Assembly: GCF_001854325.1 (NCBI RefSeq)
Contig: NZ_CP017754.1
Location: forward strand, 2,418,001-2,482,000
Length of the DNA: 64,000 nucleotides
Source of the DNA: Cupriavidus malaysiensis
GTDB lineage: Bacteria > Pseudomonadota > Gammaproteobacteria > Burkholderiales > Burkholderiaceae
Reading direction: 5' to 3'
Part shown: positions 1-8,734 of the stretch, piece by piece
How the letters are laid out: each line of letters begins with the position of its first letter
How positions within the stretch are numbered: position 1 is the stretch's first letter
Position numbers and translations under genes: made by a program
Notes under the pieces: model-generated
What the model was told of the DNA's origin: nothing
Seen by the model: only the letters and a program-made list of their open reading frames with translations
Database searches by the model: none

Positions 1-1
1 C

Positions 2-469
2 GTGATGGGCGAGGAGGGGGCGGCCGGCGGCACGGTGCGCTATGTCGATTCCTCGCTGGAGCGGCTGGAGGTCCACGTCACCGGTCTCAACGACAACCGC
101 CACGTGGTCACGGTGAACGGCGCGCCGCTGCCGCTGCAGCCGACCGGCACGGTCGGCGAATACGTGGCCGGGGTGCGCTACAAGGCATGGTCGCCGGCCT
201 CGGCGCTGCATCCGACCATCGGCGTGCATGCCCCGCTGACCTTCGACATCGTCGATACCTGGATGGAGCGCTCGCTGGCCGGCTGCCGCTACTACGTCGC
301 GCATCCGGGCGGGCGCAACTACGACACCTTCCCGGTCAATGCCTATGAAGCGGAGAGCCGCCGGCTGGCGCGCTTCGCCGCGCTCGGGCACACGCCGGGC
401 CGGATGCGCGTGGCGCGCGCCCAGCCGAGCCGGGAGTTCCCCTTCACCCTGGACCTGCGGCGGACCTGA
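2..469 (+). CDS. DUF2126 transglutaminase-family protein, C-terminal fragment
   Basis: This is the last 155 residues of a protein whose start lies left of the window. The sequence resembles the conserved C-terminal part of the roughly 1,100-residue DUF2126 proteins, which carry a transglutaminase-like N-terminus. The stretch [18 protein letters not shown] near the end is typical of that family. Its neighbours are an ATP-grasp/alpha-E protein and a second transglutaminase-like protein, the combination comparative genomics links to an uncharacterised peptide-ligation or amide-forming system. The family assignment is recalled from known proteins; the biochemical role is unproven. Confidence 0.85.
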   Translation: MMGEEGAAGGTVRYVDSSLERLEVHVTGLNDNRHVVTVNGAPLPLQPTGTVGEYVAGVRYKAWSPASALHPTIGVHAPLTFDIVDTWMERSLAGCRYYVAHPGGRNYDTFPVNAYEAESRRLARFAALGHTPGRMRVARAQPSREFPFTLDLRRT

Positions 470-614
470 TGGCGGCCACCACCGGCACCGCGGCGTGGGC
501 GGGCGCACCCGGCGCGGCGCCGGTGCGGCCGCCCGATGATAGGATGCGCGAGGGGCGGCGCGGGCCGGGCGCAGATCCGCGCGCCTGCCGGCCGCCCCGG
601 GCAGAAGCGATATC

Positions 615-3284
615 GTGATTCCTATTTCCCAAGACTCCCCGGCCATGGGTGACGCCGCACAGACGCCGCCTTCGCCACAGACACCGCCGACGCTGTTCGA
701 CAGCGGTGCCGACGCCGCCGAACTGGGCGCCGCGCTGGCGGCGCCCGCGGTGGCGGGCCGCTACGACGAGATGCGCGGCGCCGCCGCCGTGCTGCAATCG
801 GCCGCGCTCGCGCCTGCCTGGCGCGAGTTCTTCAACTGGCTGGGCAGTGTCGGCTTCGCCGACCTCGACCGCCGCGCCGACGCGCTGCAGCGGCGCATGC
901 GCGAGAACGCGCTGGCCTACCAGCTCCATGACACGCAGAAGCAGGGCGCGGCCACGCCGCCGTGGTCGCTCGACCTGCTGCCGCTGATCCTCGGCGCGCA
1001 GGACTGGAGCGTGATCGAGCACGGCGTGCTGCAGCGCATGCGCCTGCTCAACGCCGTCCTGCGTGACGTCTACGGCCCGCAGGAGGTGCTGCGCCGCGGC
1101 CTGCTGCCGCCGGCGCTGGTCACCGGCCATCCGGGCTACCTGCGGCCCATGTGCGGCGCCCGCGTCGCCGGCGACACCTGGCTGCACGTGGCGGCCTTCG
1201 ACCTGGCGCGCGGCCCCGACGGCCAGTGGTGCCTGCTGGCCCAGCACACCCAGGGCCCGTCCGGCCTCGGCTACCTGCTCGAGAACCGCGTGATCGTCTC
1301 GCGGCTGTTCCCGCGCGCCTTCCGCGGCCTGCGCGTGCAGCGCCTTGCCGCCAGCTACCGCGCGCTGCTGGAAAGCCTGCAGGAGATGTCCCCGGCGGGG
1401 CGCAACGCGCGCATCGTGCTGCTCACGCCCGGCCCCTACGCCGCCACCTATTTCGAGCATGCGTACCTGGCGCGCTACCTGGGCCTGACGCTGGTCGAGG
1501 GCGGCGACCTGACCGCGCGCGACAACCACGTCTACCTGAAGACGCTGCGCGGCCTGGAGCCGGTGCACGGCATCCTGCGCCGCGTCGACGACGACTGGCT
1601 GGATCCGCTCGAGCTGCGCTCCGATTCCGTGCTGGGCGTGCCCGGCCTGCTGCAGGCGGTGCGCGCCGGCAATGTACTGCTGGCCAACGTGCCCGGTTCC
1701 GGCTTCCTGGAGTCGCCCGGCGTGCTGGGCTTCCTGCCCGGACTGGCGCAGGCGCTGCTGGGCGAGACGCTGGCGCTGCCGGCGGTGCATTCCTGGTGGT
1801 GCGGCGAGCAGGCCGCCTGCAACGAGGCGCTGCCCCTGCTCGGGCGCAGCATCATCCGGCCGACCTATCCGGCCAGCGTGCAGGCCGGTGGCAGCTTCGA
1901 CCCGGTCATCGGCGCGCGGTTGACGCCACAGCAGCTCGCCGACTGGCGCGCCCGCATCGCCGCGCAGCCGGCGCACTACACCATCCAGGCCGACCTGCCG
2001 CTGTCGCAGGCGCCGACCTGGGCCGGCCGCGCCCAGGGCGGGGACGGCGGCGCGCGCATCGTGCCGCGCCCGCTGCTGCTGCGCGTGTTCGCCCTGGTCG
2101 ACGGCGCCGGCTCCTGGCGCGTGCTGCCGGGCGGGCTGGCCCGCGTCGGCAGCCGCGAGGCGCTGTTCAACGCGCCGATGCCGCGCGGCGGCAGCACCGT
2201 CGACGCCTGGGTCATGACCGACGGCGTGGTCGATCCGACCACGCTGCTGCAGACCCATCTGGGCCCCGAGGACCTGGTCGAGCGGCAGCGCACGATTTCC
2301 AGCCGCGCCGCCGAGAACCTGTTCTGGCTGGGCCGCTACACCGAACGCGCGGCCAACCTGACGCGCCTGGGGCTGGCCGCGCTCGAGCGGCTGCGTGGCG
2401 AGGACGACGTCGAAAGCCCGGCCCACCTGCACCTGATCGACGCGCTGTGCCGCGACAGCGGCCTGGTGCCGCCCGAGACTCCGCATGCCGCCGAGGCGCC
2501 GAACGCCTTCGAGCAGGCCATGTCCGACGCGCTGACGCTGGGCACCGGCAGCGGCGTCGGCATCGCCACCTGCCTGTCCGGCATGCGCAGCGCGGCGGCG
2601 GCGATCCGCGAGCGGCTCTCACGCGAACAGTGGCGCCTGATCGACGACGCCGCGCAACTGCTGGAAGCCCACGCCACCGCCGGGGAATCCGCCGAGGAGC
2701 GCGACGCCGATGCGCTGCAGATGCTGGAGCGGCTCAACCTGCTGCTGTCTTCCATCACCGGCGCGCAGGTCGACAACATGACGCGCGACGACGGCTGGCG
2801 GCTGCTGTCGATCGGGCGGCAGATCGACCGCATCGAGTTCCTCAGCCGCGTGCTGCTGTTCGCCTTCGAGGACGGCGCCATCGAAAAGCCGGATGCCTTC
2901 GAACTGGTGCTGGAGCTGTTCGACAGCGCGATCACCTTCCGCTCGCGCTTCCAGCGCTGTTTCGACGTCGCGCCGCTGCTGTCGCTGGTGCTGCTGGACA
3001 AGGACAACCCGCGTTCGCTGGCCTGGGTCGAGCAGACCCTGCGCGGGCGCCTGTCGAAGGTCGACCGCAACGAGCGCGACGCGCTGTCGGAACTGGCCGA
3101 CGGCATTCCGGAAATCGGCGGCTGGCCGCTGCAGGCGCTGTGCGAGACCGACGCGCAGGGACGCCACGCCTTCCTGCTGGCGCGCCTGCGCGAAAGCAGC
3201 GAGGCGGCCTGGGAGCTGTCGAACCGGATCGGGGAGCGCTATTTCAGTCATGTCAGGGAGGCGGGCAGGGCACTATGGGGGTGA
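615..3284 (+). CDS. Circularly permuted ATP-grasp / alpha-E domain fusion protein
   Basis: The N-terminal half (about residues 80-500) looks like a circularly permuted type-2 ATP-grasp domain. The segment DLARGPDGQWCLLAQHTQGP followed by LLENRV is its family signature. The C-terminal half (about residues 560-880) begins with SSRAAENLFWLGRYTERAAN, the hallmark of the all-helical alpha-E domain. In many genomes these are two genes; here they are fused into 889 residues. The start used is a GTG with a weak AGAAG seven bases upstream; an ATG at 645 is the alternative. The 3' end overlaps the next gene by 10 bases, so translation is probably coupled. ATP-grasp enzymes usually form amide bonds, so peptide or amino-acid ligation is the inferred activity. 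Substrate unknown. Confidence 0.9.
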   Translation: MIPISQDSPAMGDAAQTPPSPQTPPTLFDSGADAAELGAALAAPAVAGRYDEMRGAAAVLQSAALAPAWREFFNWLGSVGFADLDRRADALQRRMRENALAYQLHDTQKQGAATPPWSLDLLPLILGAQDWSVIEHGVLQRMRLLNAVLRDVYGPQEVLRRGLLPPALVTGHPGYLRPMCGARVAGDTWLHVAAFDLARGPDGQWCLLAQHTQGPSGLGYLLENRVIVSRLFPRAFRGLRVQRLAASYRALLESLQEMSPAGRNARIVLLTPGPYAATYFEHAYLARYLGLTLVEGGDLTARDNHVYLKTLRGLEPVHGILRRVDDDWLDPLELRSDSVLGVPGLLQAVRAGNVLLANVPGSGFLESPGVLGFLPGLAQALLGETLALPAVHSWWCGEQAACNEALPLLGRSIIRPTYPASVQAGGSFDPVIGARLTPQQLADWRARIAAQPAHYTIQADLPLSQAPTWAGRAQGGDGGARIVPRPLLLRVFALVDGAGSWRVLPGGLARVGSREALFNAPMPRGGSTVDAWVMTDGVVDPTTLLQTHLGPEDLVERQRTISSRAAENLFWLGRYTERAANLTRLGLAALERLRGEDDVESPAHLHLIDALCRDSGLVPPETPHAAEAPNAFEQAMSDALTLGTGSGVGIATCLSGMRSAAAAIRERLSREQWRLIDDAAQLLEAHATAGESAEERDADALQMLERLNLLLSSITGAQVDNMTRDDGWRLLSIGRQIDRIEFLSRVLLFAFEDGAIEKPDAFELVLELFDSAITFRSRFQRCFDVAPLLSLVLLDKDNPRSLAWVEQTLRGRLSKVDRNERDALSELADGIPEIGGWPLQALCETDAQGRHAFLLARLRESSEAAWELSNRIGERYFSHVREAGRALWG

Positions 3285-4426
3285 ACGGCAGCACGGCGGG
3301 CAAGACGCCACGGCGGGGCAGACGGCAAGGGGGAGCGCGCACGCAGGGGGGGGCGCCAGCGCAGGAGCCGGCGGCCGCAGCGGCGCCGCGCCTGCTGCGC
3401 GTGACTCACGACACCCGCTACCAATACGCCGCCCGCGTCGAATCGGCCCAGCACCAGGCGCGCCTGCAGCCGCTGGACACCGCGCGCCAGCACACCGAAT
3501 CGTTCTCGCTGGAGGTCGAGCCGAAGCCGGAGGGACTGCGCACGGAACGTGACGGCTTCGGCAACCAGCGCATCTCGTTCGCGCTCAACCAGCCGCACGA
3601 CGTGCTGTTCGTGCGCAGCCGCAGCGTGGTGCGTGTGACCCCGTCGCGGCTGGCGGCCGGCAAGCGCGGCGCGCCGCCGCCGGCCGTGGCGGCGCCGGCG
3701 GCCGGGCAGGCGAGCACCTGGGAGCAGGTGCGCGAGTGCTTCCGCTATCGCGCCGGGCAGCCCTACGACCCGGCCAGCGAGTTCGTCTTCGCCTCGCCCC
3801 ATGTGGCTTGCCACGCGGAACTGGCGCGCTATGCGGCGGCGAGCTTCAGCCCGGGGCGGCCGCTGGTGCAGGCGGCATGGGAACTGATGCGGCGCATCCA
3901 CGCCGACTTCGCCTACAAACCCGACAGCACCAACGTCAACACGACGGCGCTCGATGCCCTCGCGCTGCGCCAGGGGGTATGCCAGGACTTCGCCCATGTG
4001 ATGATCGGCGCGATGCGCTCGCTGGGCCTGGCCGCACGCTATGTCAGCGGCTACCTGCTGACCCAGCCGCCGCCCGGCCAGCCGCGCCTGATCGGCGCCG
4101 ACGCCTCGCATGCCTGGGTCGAGGTCTACGACCCGGCCTGGCCCGAAGACGGCGGATGGCTGCAGCTCGATCCCACCAACGACCGCGCCCCCGGCGACGA
4201 CTACGTGATGCTGTCGGTGGGCCGCGACTATGCCGACGTCGCTCCGCTGCGGGGGGTGGTGCTGGGCGGCGGCGCGGACCAGCAACTGACGGTGGGAGTC
4301 ACGGTGGAACCGGTCGATGCGGCAGCGGGCGGGGAAACAAGGGCCGGCGCGGCCGGCGCAGCGCCGTCCACGGGCGGCACCCCGGAGCCGGGCGGAGCAA
4401 TGAGAATGGACGAAAAAGCCGTCTGA
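3275..4426 (+). CDS. Transglutaminase-like cysteine protease family protein
   Basis: A 383-residue protein. Residues about 1-40 are a basic, low-complexity tail, about 40-130 match the bacterial transglutaminase N-terminal domain, and about 200-300 form the core. The presumed triad is visible: Cys in GVCQDFAHVM, His in DASHAWVEVYDP and Asp in LQLDPTND. The start ATG at 3275 lies inside the end of the ATP-grasp/alpha-E gene. Family members are predicted peptidases or amidases that work with the ATP-grasp/alpha-E protein and the DUF2126 protein. After about residue 330 the protein ends in a Gly/Ala-rich tail of no recognised function. Confidence 0.9.
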   Translation: MGVNGSTAGKTPRRGRRQGGARTQGGAPAQEPAAAAAPRLLRVTHDTRYQYAARVESAQHQARLQPLDTARQHTESFSLEVEPKPEGLRTERDGFGNQRISFALNQPHDVLFVRSRSVVRVTPSRLAAGKRGAPPPAVAAPAAGQASTWEQVRECFRYRAGQPYDPASEFVFASPHVACHAELARYAAASFSPGRPLVQAAWELMRRIHADFAYKPDSTNVNTTALDALALRQGVCQDFAHVMIGAMRSLGLAARYVSGYLLTQPPPGQPRLIGADASHAWVEVYDPAWPEDGGWLQLDPTNDRAPGDDYVMLSVGRDYADVAPLRGVVLGGGADQQLTVGVTVEPVDAAAGGETRAGAAGAAPSTGGTPEPGGAMRMDEKAV

Positions 4427-4758
4427 ATCATTTAATTTCAGAGAAGTTGACTGAAGATGACGGCGCCGACTCCGGGGCGGCGCCCGCCCGGCCAGGCGTC
4501 TGGCACGGCGTGCCTCCGGCTGTCACATTGCCGGCGTAGGGTATCGGCGGCCGGATTGCGCTGCCATTGCGGCAGAACCGGCATCCGCCGTGTTAGGCTG
4601 CTGGCGTCCGTAATTCAGACAAGTCCTCGTCAGATGTCAGCCATTTGCCGCGAACGCGCGTTGTCAGGTTCCGGATGCATTTGCCGTTACCCTGGGTGTC
4701 CCTCCCGCCGAGCGCGCAGCGGCAATGATGCGCCAGAACTCAAAGCGAACTCTCTCCG
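4427..4758. other. Intergenic stretch, no gene seen
   Basis: About 330 bases separate the transglutaminase gene from the surface-cluster glycosyltransferase. The first 30 bases are AT-rich (TCATTTAATTTC) and could end transcription, but there is no clear stem plus T-run. The last 100 bases probably hold the promoter of the GT9 gene. No confident promoter hexamers or convincing reading frame were found. Confidence 0.4.
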
Positions 4759-5787
4759 ATGAAGAAGATCCTGGTCGCCAGGCTCGATTTCCTGGGCGAC
4801 ATGGTGTGCACCACGCCTCTGCTGCGCGCCCTCAAGCAGAAATGGCCGCAGGCCGAGATCCACGTGCTGGCCAACCGCTACAACCGCCAGGTCCTGGACC
4901 GCAATCCGGACGTCAGCCGTGTCCACACCTATGTCTTCAGCCGCCAGCGCAGCCAGAACGAGCGCAGCGGCCGCTTCGCCTCCATCGTCGACCGGCTGGC
5001 GCTGATCCATCGCCTCCGGCGCCAGCGCTTCGACCTGGCCATCGTGCCGAACGGCGCCCAGCACACCAGCACCATCAAGTTCATCCGGCTGCTGGGCATC
5101 CGCGACTGCCGCTGGCACACCAAGGAAACGGGCTTCGATGACCGCCGCCCCGGCGACCTGGCCAAGGTCCGCCTGCAGCACGAAGCCCTGTCCGGCTTCG
5201 CCCTGCTGCCGGAACTGGGACCGGTGGCGGCTGGTGAACTGCGGCCCGTGGTCTATCCGGATCCGGCCCAGGTCGAGGCCATGCGGGCCCGGCTGCCCGC
5301 AGGGCAGAAGCCGAAGGCCGGCATGTTCGTCTCCAACAAGGCGCAGGAGCGGCGCTGGCCGCTGCAGCGCTGGCAGGAACTGGCGGACCGCCTGCAGCCG
5401 CACTACGACGTGACCTTGTTCCGCGACCGGGCCGACCCGCACAGCGCCGAACCGGCCGCGTCCGCGCACTGCTGGCTGGCGCCGGCCGGCGTCGATGAAC
5501 TGATCGGTGCCATGCGCCACCTCGACCTGGTCATCTCGGCCGACTCGGCGCCCGTCCACCTCGCTTCGGCACTGCGCATCCCGACCGTGGCCATGTTCGA
5601 GGCGCGTCCCGAGAAGTACCAGCGCTGGCATCCGCTGGGGGTGCCGCATGCCATCGTGCATGCGGGGCCGGCCATCGACACGATCGGTGTCGAGCAGATG
5701 CACGCGGCGGTGCGCTCGCTGCTGGACGCGGGCGCCGCAGCGGAGAATCCGCTCCCCGCCGGCGCGCCGGCCGCCGCGCTGGCCTGA
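4759..5787 (+). CDS. Glycosyltransferase family 9 (heptosyltransferase-like)
   Basis: A 342-residue GT-B enzyme of the ADP-heptose:LPS heptosyltransferase superfamily. The N-terminus KILVARLDFLGDMVCTTPLL is the family start motif. The C-terminal part has the donor-site pattern ISADSAPVHLASALRIPTVAMF. It probably transfers heptose or a related sugar to a lipid or protein acceptor at the cytoplasmic face. It starts a + strand series with a TagD-like cytidylyltransferase and a GAPDH-like enzyme. Some GT9 enzymes (TibC/AAH type) heptosylate autotransporters, and an autotransporter lies about 3 kb downstream; that link is inference. It does not look like the housekeeping WaaC/WaaF pair, which normally sits in LPS core loci. 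Confidence 0.85.
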   Translation: MKKILVARLDFLGDMVCTTPLLRALKQKWPQAEIHVLANRYNRQVLDRNPDVSRVHTYVFSRQRSQNERSGRFASIVDRLALIHRLRRQRFDLAIVPNGAQHTSTIKFIRLLGIRDCRWHTKETGFDDRRPGDLAKVRLQHEALSGFALLPELGPVAAGELRPVVYPDPAQVEAMRARLPAGQKPKAGMFVSNKAQERRWPLQRWQELADRLQPHYDVTLFRDRADPHSAEPAASAHCWLAPAGVDELIGAMRHLDLVISADSAPVHLASALRIPTVAMFEARPEKYQRWHPLGVPHAIVHAGPAIDTIGVEQMHAAVRSLLDAGAAAENPLPAGAPAAALA

Positions 5788-5949
5788 TCCGGATGGCATG
5801 CCGGGCGGCCAATCGCCCGGTCAGCGTGGTTTCCTGCCGCCAATTCGGGCCGTAGAACGGCCGTCCCCGGCCGTACAATCGGCGCCGACCCGACTCCCGA
5901 CCTGGCCCGCACACGCTGCGCGGCCGGCGGCGCCACGCAGCCCAGCCAT

Positions 5950-6426
5950 ATGACAGCCACTTCGATCCCCGTCAGCACCGACCAGGGACTGCCCGCCCGC
6001 GGCCTGGCCGTCGGCGTCTTCGACCTGTTCCACGTCGGCCACCTGCGCTACCTGCAGTTCGCGCGGGCGCGCTGCCGTTCGCTGACCGCACTGGTCACGC
6101 GCGATGCCACCGTGCTGGCCAAGAAGGGCCGGCCGGCGGCGATGCCGGAACTGGAGCGGATGGAGATCCTGCGCGGGCTTGGCTGGCTGGACGAGGTGTC
6201 GCTGCAGCCGGGCAGCCTCGACGAGACCGAAGACGCGGTGCAGTGGCTGACCGCGCTGCGCGTCGACCATGTCTTCATCGGCGAGGACTGGCGCGACTCG
6301 GCGCGCTGGCAGCGGCTGGCGTCGCGCCTGGCCGCGCTGGGCATCGGCCTGACCTGGACCCCGCGCACGGAAACCGTCTCCACCACGGTGCTGCGCGAGC
6401 GCATCCGCGCAAGCTCGCATTCCTAG
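5950..6426 (+). CDS. TagD-like cytidylyltransferase (nucleotidyltransferase)
   Basis: A 158-residue single-domain nucleotidyltransferase. The motif GVFDLFHVGHLRYLQFAR contains the HxGH nucleotide-binding site near residue 30. Later EDWRDSARW and PRTETVSTTVLRER correspond to the TagD-type EDW and RTxGIS(T/S)T motifs. Glycerol-3-phosphate cytidylyltransferases use CTP to make CDP-glycerol; HldE-type relatives make ADP-heptose. The EDW and STT motifs favour the TagD group. It is followed 12 bases later by a GAPDH-like gene, so the two are probably co-transcribed. I infer that it activates a small polyol or sugar phosphate for surface decoration; the true substrate cannot be read from sequence. 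Confidence 0.85.
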   Translation: MTATSIPVSTDQGLPARGLAVGVFDLFHVGHLRYLQFARARCRSLTALVTRDATVLAKKGRPAAMPELERMEILRGLGWLDEVSLQPGSLDETEDAVQWLTALRVDHVFIGEDWRDSARWQRLASRLAALGIGLTWTPRTETVSTTVLRERIRASSHS

Positions 6427-6438
6427 GCGGAGCGCAGG

Positions 6439-7443
6439 GTGCTGGCCAGGACTTCCTCGCGCCCCGTGTCGGCGGTGCTGCACGGACTCGGCCGCTTCGG
6501 CCTGCATCTGCTGCGCGCCTGGCTCGACCGGCCGGATGGCGGCATCGACATCGTCGCCATCCAGGACGCCCACCACAGCCTGGCGTCCGCCGCGGCCCTG
6601 CTGCAGCAGGACGCCAAGGTCTCCTTCGCCGATTGCCGCATCGCTGCCGAGGACGGGGCCTTGCGCCTCGACCTGCCCGGCCGCCAGCCGCTGCGCCTGG
6701 CCTACTGGCATGGCCCGGCCGCCGGCTCGCCCTGGCTGGGCCGGGCCGACTGGTGGCTGGAATGCTCCGGCGATTTCGCCAGCGGCGAGGCGGCGCGCGC
6801 CTTCCTGCGCGGCCGGACGCGCCGCGTGATCGTCTCGGCCACCTGCCCGGGGGCCGACCAGACGCTGGTGTTCGGCTACAACCACGAGCACTTCGATCGC
6901 CGCGCCGCCGTCCTCTCCTATGGCTCCTGCACCGTCAACGCCTTCGTGCCGCTGGCCGCCTGGCTGCATGCCCGCTACGGCGTGGCGGAGGCCGAGGTCG
7001 GCGTCATCCACAATGTGCCGCCGCACCGGCTGGCGGGCCACCCGCACCCGGTGCGGCGGCCCTGCACCTTGCAGACCGAGGGGCCGCGGCTGTTGCCTTT
7101 CCTGGCGGCAGAGCGCTTTCACGTGGACTATGTGCTGATCCCGTACACCGGACCATCGTTGATCGACTTCCGCTTCGAACTCGCGCGCCCGGCCGCGGCG
7201 GCGGCATTGCTGGATGCCTTGCAGGCGGCCTGCAGCACCGGCCCGCTGCGCGGCCTGTACGCGCTCGAAGCCGGCACGCCGTCGACAGCGGCGCTGGCGC
7301 TGCGGCCGGAGTCCGCCGTGCTGTCGCGCCCGCTGGCGCGCCTGCACGGACGGCGCCTGGTGCTGCCGGCGGGCTTCGATAACGAGAATTCGGCGGTGCG
7401 CTACCTGGACCTGCTCGAGGCCGTCGCGCAACGCGGCGGCTAG
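6439..7443 (+). CDS. Divergent glyceraldehyde-3-phosphate-dehydrogenase-like protein
   Basis: A 334-residue protein with the GAPDH layout. A Rossmann start (HGLGRFGLHLLRAW) is followed by DWWLECSGDF, then by the catalytic-cysteine region SYGSCTVNAFVPLA. This replaces the canonical SNASCTTNCLAPLA, so the nucleophilic Cys is kept. A His in VIHNVPPH could serve as the base. Much of the substrate loop differs from glycolytic GAPDH, so the enzyme is probably not glycolytic. The start is a GTG 12 bases after the cytidylyltransferase stop. Context suggests oxidation or reduction of a phosphorylated aldehyde that feeds the CDP-activated precursor. This is inferred; no named family is claimed. Confidence 0.75.
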   Translation: MLARTSSRPVSAVLHGLGRFGLHLLRAWLDRPDGGIDIVAIQDAHHSLASAAALLQQDAKVSFADCRIAAEDGALRLDLPGRQPLRLAYWHGPAAGSPWLGRADWWLECSGDFASGEAARAFLRGRTRRVIVSATCPGADQTLVFGYNHEHFDRRAAVLSYGSCTVNAFVPLAAWLHARYGVAEAEVGVIHNVPPHRLAGHPHPVRRPCTLQTEGPRLLPFLAAERFHVDYVLIPYTGPSLIDFRFELARPAAAAALLDALQAACSTGPLRGLYALEAGTPSTAALALRPESAVLSRPLARLHGRRLVLPAGFDNENSAVRYLDLLEAVAQRGG

Positions 7444-7508
7444 CCGCCGCCGGCAATCTGCAAATCGCAGGTTCGTGGTTCGCGGTTCGCGGCGGGCAGC
7501 CCGCAGGC

Positions 7509-8582
7509 TCAGGCGCGCGCGGGCAGGGCCGCCAGCGCCGTCCGCAGGTGACCGGCGATGTGCAGCAGCAGGCCGTCTTCCGGGGTATGGCGCTCCAGCA
7601 CCAGCCGGGTCAGGCGCAAGGCCTTCTCCCAATAGCCATTGAGCCAGGCGCCGGTGATGCGCGCGTAGGCGTACCACTGCGTCAGGGCCGAGAAGCCGAG
7701 CAGGTTGTGCGCGCCGATGATGGTGTCGAAGTCGGGGTCCGGCGTGCGCCAATCCTTGCCATAGAACGCCGCCAGCCAGGACTCCGCATGCGACAGGCGC
7801 CACACCGGGCCGGCCGGACCCTTGTGCGGCACGAGGTGGAGCGGGCCGGGGAAGCGCGTGACGCGCTGCCGGGCGGGCGGCGATCCGCCCGCGGTCCAGA
7901 AGCCGCCCAGCAGGCCGTTGCCGTCCGGCGCATCGCACAGGCCGCACAGGTCCAGCACCACCTCCAGCCGCGGGTGGGCGTAGCTGGCCAGGTTGTCGAT
8001 GGCGAAACGCTGCGGCACCGGCTGCCAGCCGTGGCGCAGCAGGATCGCGCGCGCGGCCGGCAACTCCTGCACCGGCAGGCCCAGGTCGAGATCCTTGTCG
8101 AAAGGCAGCAGGCGGCCTTCGCGCACCAGCCCGAGCAGGGTGCCGGCGTGGGCAAAGGCGTGCACGCCGCCCGCCGCGAGTTGCGCCAGGGCCTCCCACA
8201 GCACGCCCTCGACGCGCGGATCCTCCAGCCGTCGTGCCGCCGGCGGCGGGTTGTAGACCAGGGGCGCCACGCACAGCGCATCGAGCGCCAGCCGTTGCGC
8301 CTGGGCGCCGGCCTCGATCTGCTGCTGGTGCAGCAGGGCGGTGCCGAGGAAATGGAGCCAGTACGGGCGCAGGGCAGGGTGGACCGCCGGTGCCGCCAGC
8401 AGGCTTTCGCAGGCGTGCCGTACCTCGGCCGCGTGGCCGAGTTCGAGGCCGAGCTGGCACCAGAGGCGGATATCGTCGGGCGCGATCGGTCCGCTTTGCC
8501 GCAAGCGTGCGGACAGGGTGGCGAAGCGCGCCGCGCCGGGATCGGTGCCCGCCGGCGCCGCGCTGTCGGGAGTAGCAGCCAT
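7509..8582 (-). CDS. LicD/fukutin-like phosphotransferase family protein
   Basis: About 357 residues from the ATG at 8582; an upstream in-frame ATG at 8702 would add 40 Arg/Ala-rich residues. The key segment is FAHAGTLLGLVREGRLLPFDKDLDLGL, split by the invariant acidic pair. It resembles the GTLLGxxRxGxxIPWDDDxD motif of LicD/fukutin nucleotidyltransferase-fold enzymes, which transfer phosphocholine or another CDP-linked group to surface glycans. The N-terminal 100 residues look helical and repeat-like. It lies just downstream of, and on the same strand as, the autotransporter. With the CDP-forming gene next door on the other strand, it could transfer the activated group. Upstream ribosome-binding sequence is weak for either start. 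Confidence 0.75.
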   Translation of the reverse strand: MAATPDSAAPAGTDPGAARFATLSARLRQSGPIAPDDIRLWCQLGLELGHAAEVRHACESLLAAPAVHPALRPYWLHFLGTALLHQQQIEAGAQAQRLALDALCVAPLVYNPPPAARRLEDPRVEGVLWEALAQLAAGGVHAFAHAGTLLGLVREGRLLPFDKDLDLGLPVQELPAARAILLRHGWQPVPQRFAIDNLASYAHPRLEVVLDLCGLCDAPDGNGLLGGFWTAGGSPPARQRVTRFPGPLHLVPHKGPAGPVWRLSHAESWLAAFYGKDWRTPDPDFDTIIGAHNLLGFSALTQWYAYARITGAWLNGYWEKALRLTRLVLERHTPEDGLLLHIAGHLRTALAALPARA

Positions 8583-8734
8583 GGGTGGAATTGTCGGTGG
8601 ATTGCTCTGGCCAAGGCCAGCATCGCTCGCCGGCACGCGCGCGGCGGTGGCAGGAAACCGGGCGGTCCTGCGCTTGCCCCGCGCGTGCCGGCGCGACGTC
8701 ATGGCGTCGTCGTCATGGCGTCATCCGCTTCGCA

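Noticed and set aside
444..2486. A 680-residue open frame antisense to the ATP-grasp/alpha-E gene
   Set aside because: Arg/Gln/Ala/Gly-rich low-complexity composition typical of antisense frames in GC-rich DNA, and the sense gene has clear domains.
5821..8460. An 879-residue minus-strand frame across the cytidylyltransferase and GAPDH-like genes
   Set aside because: No family resemblance and Arg/Gln-rich noise; both sense genes have recognisable motifs.
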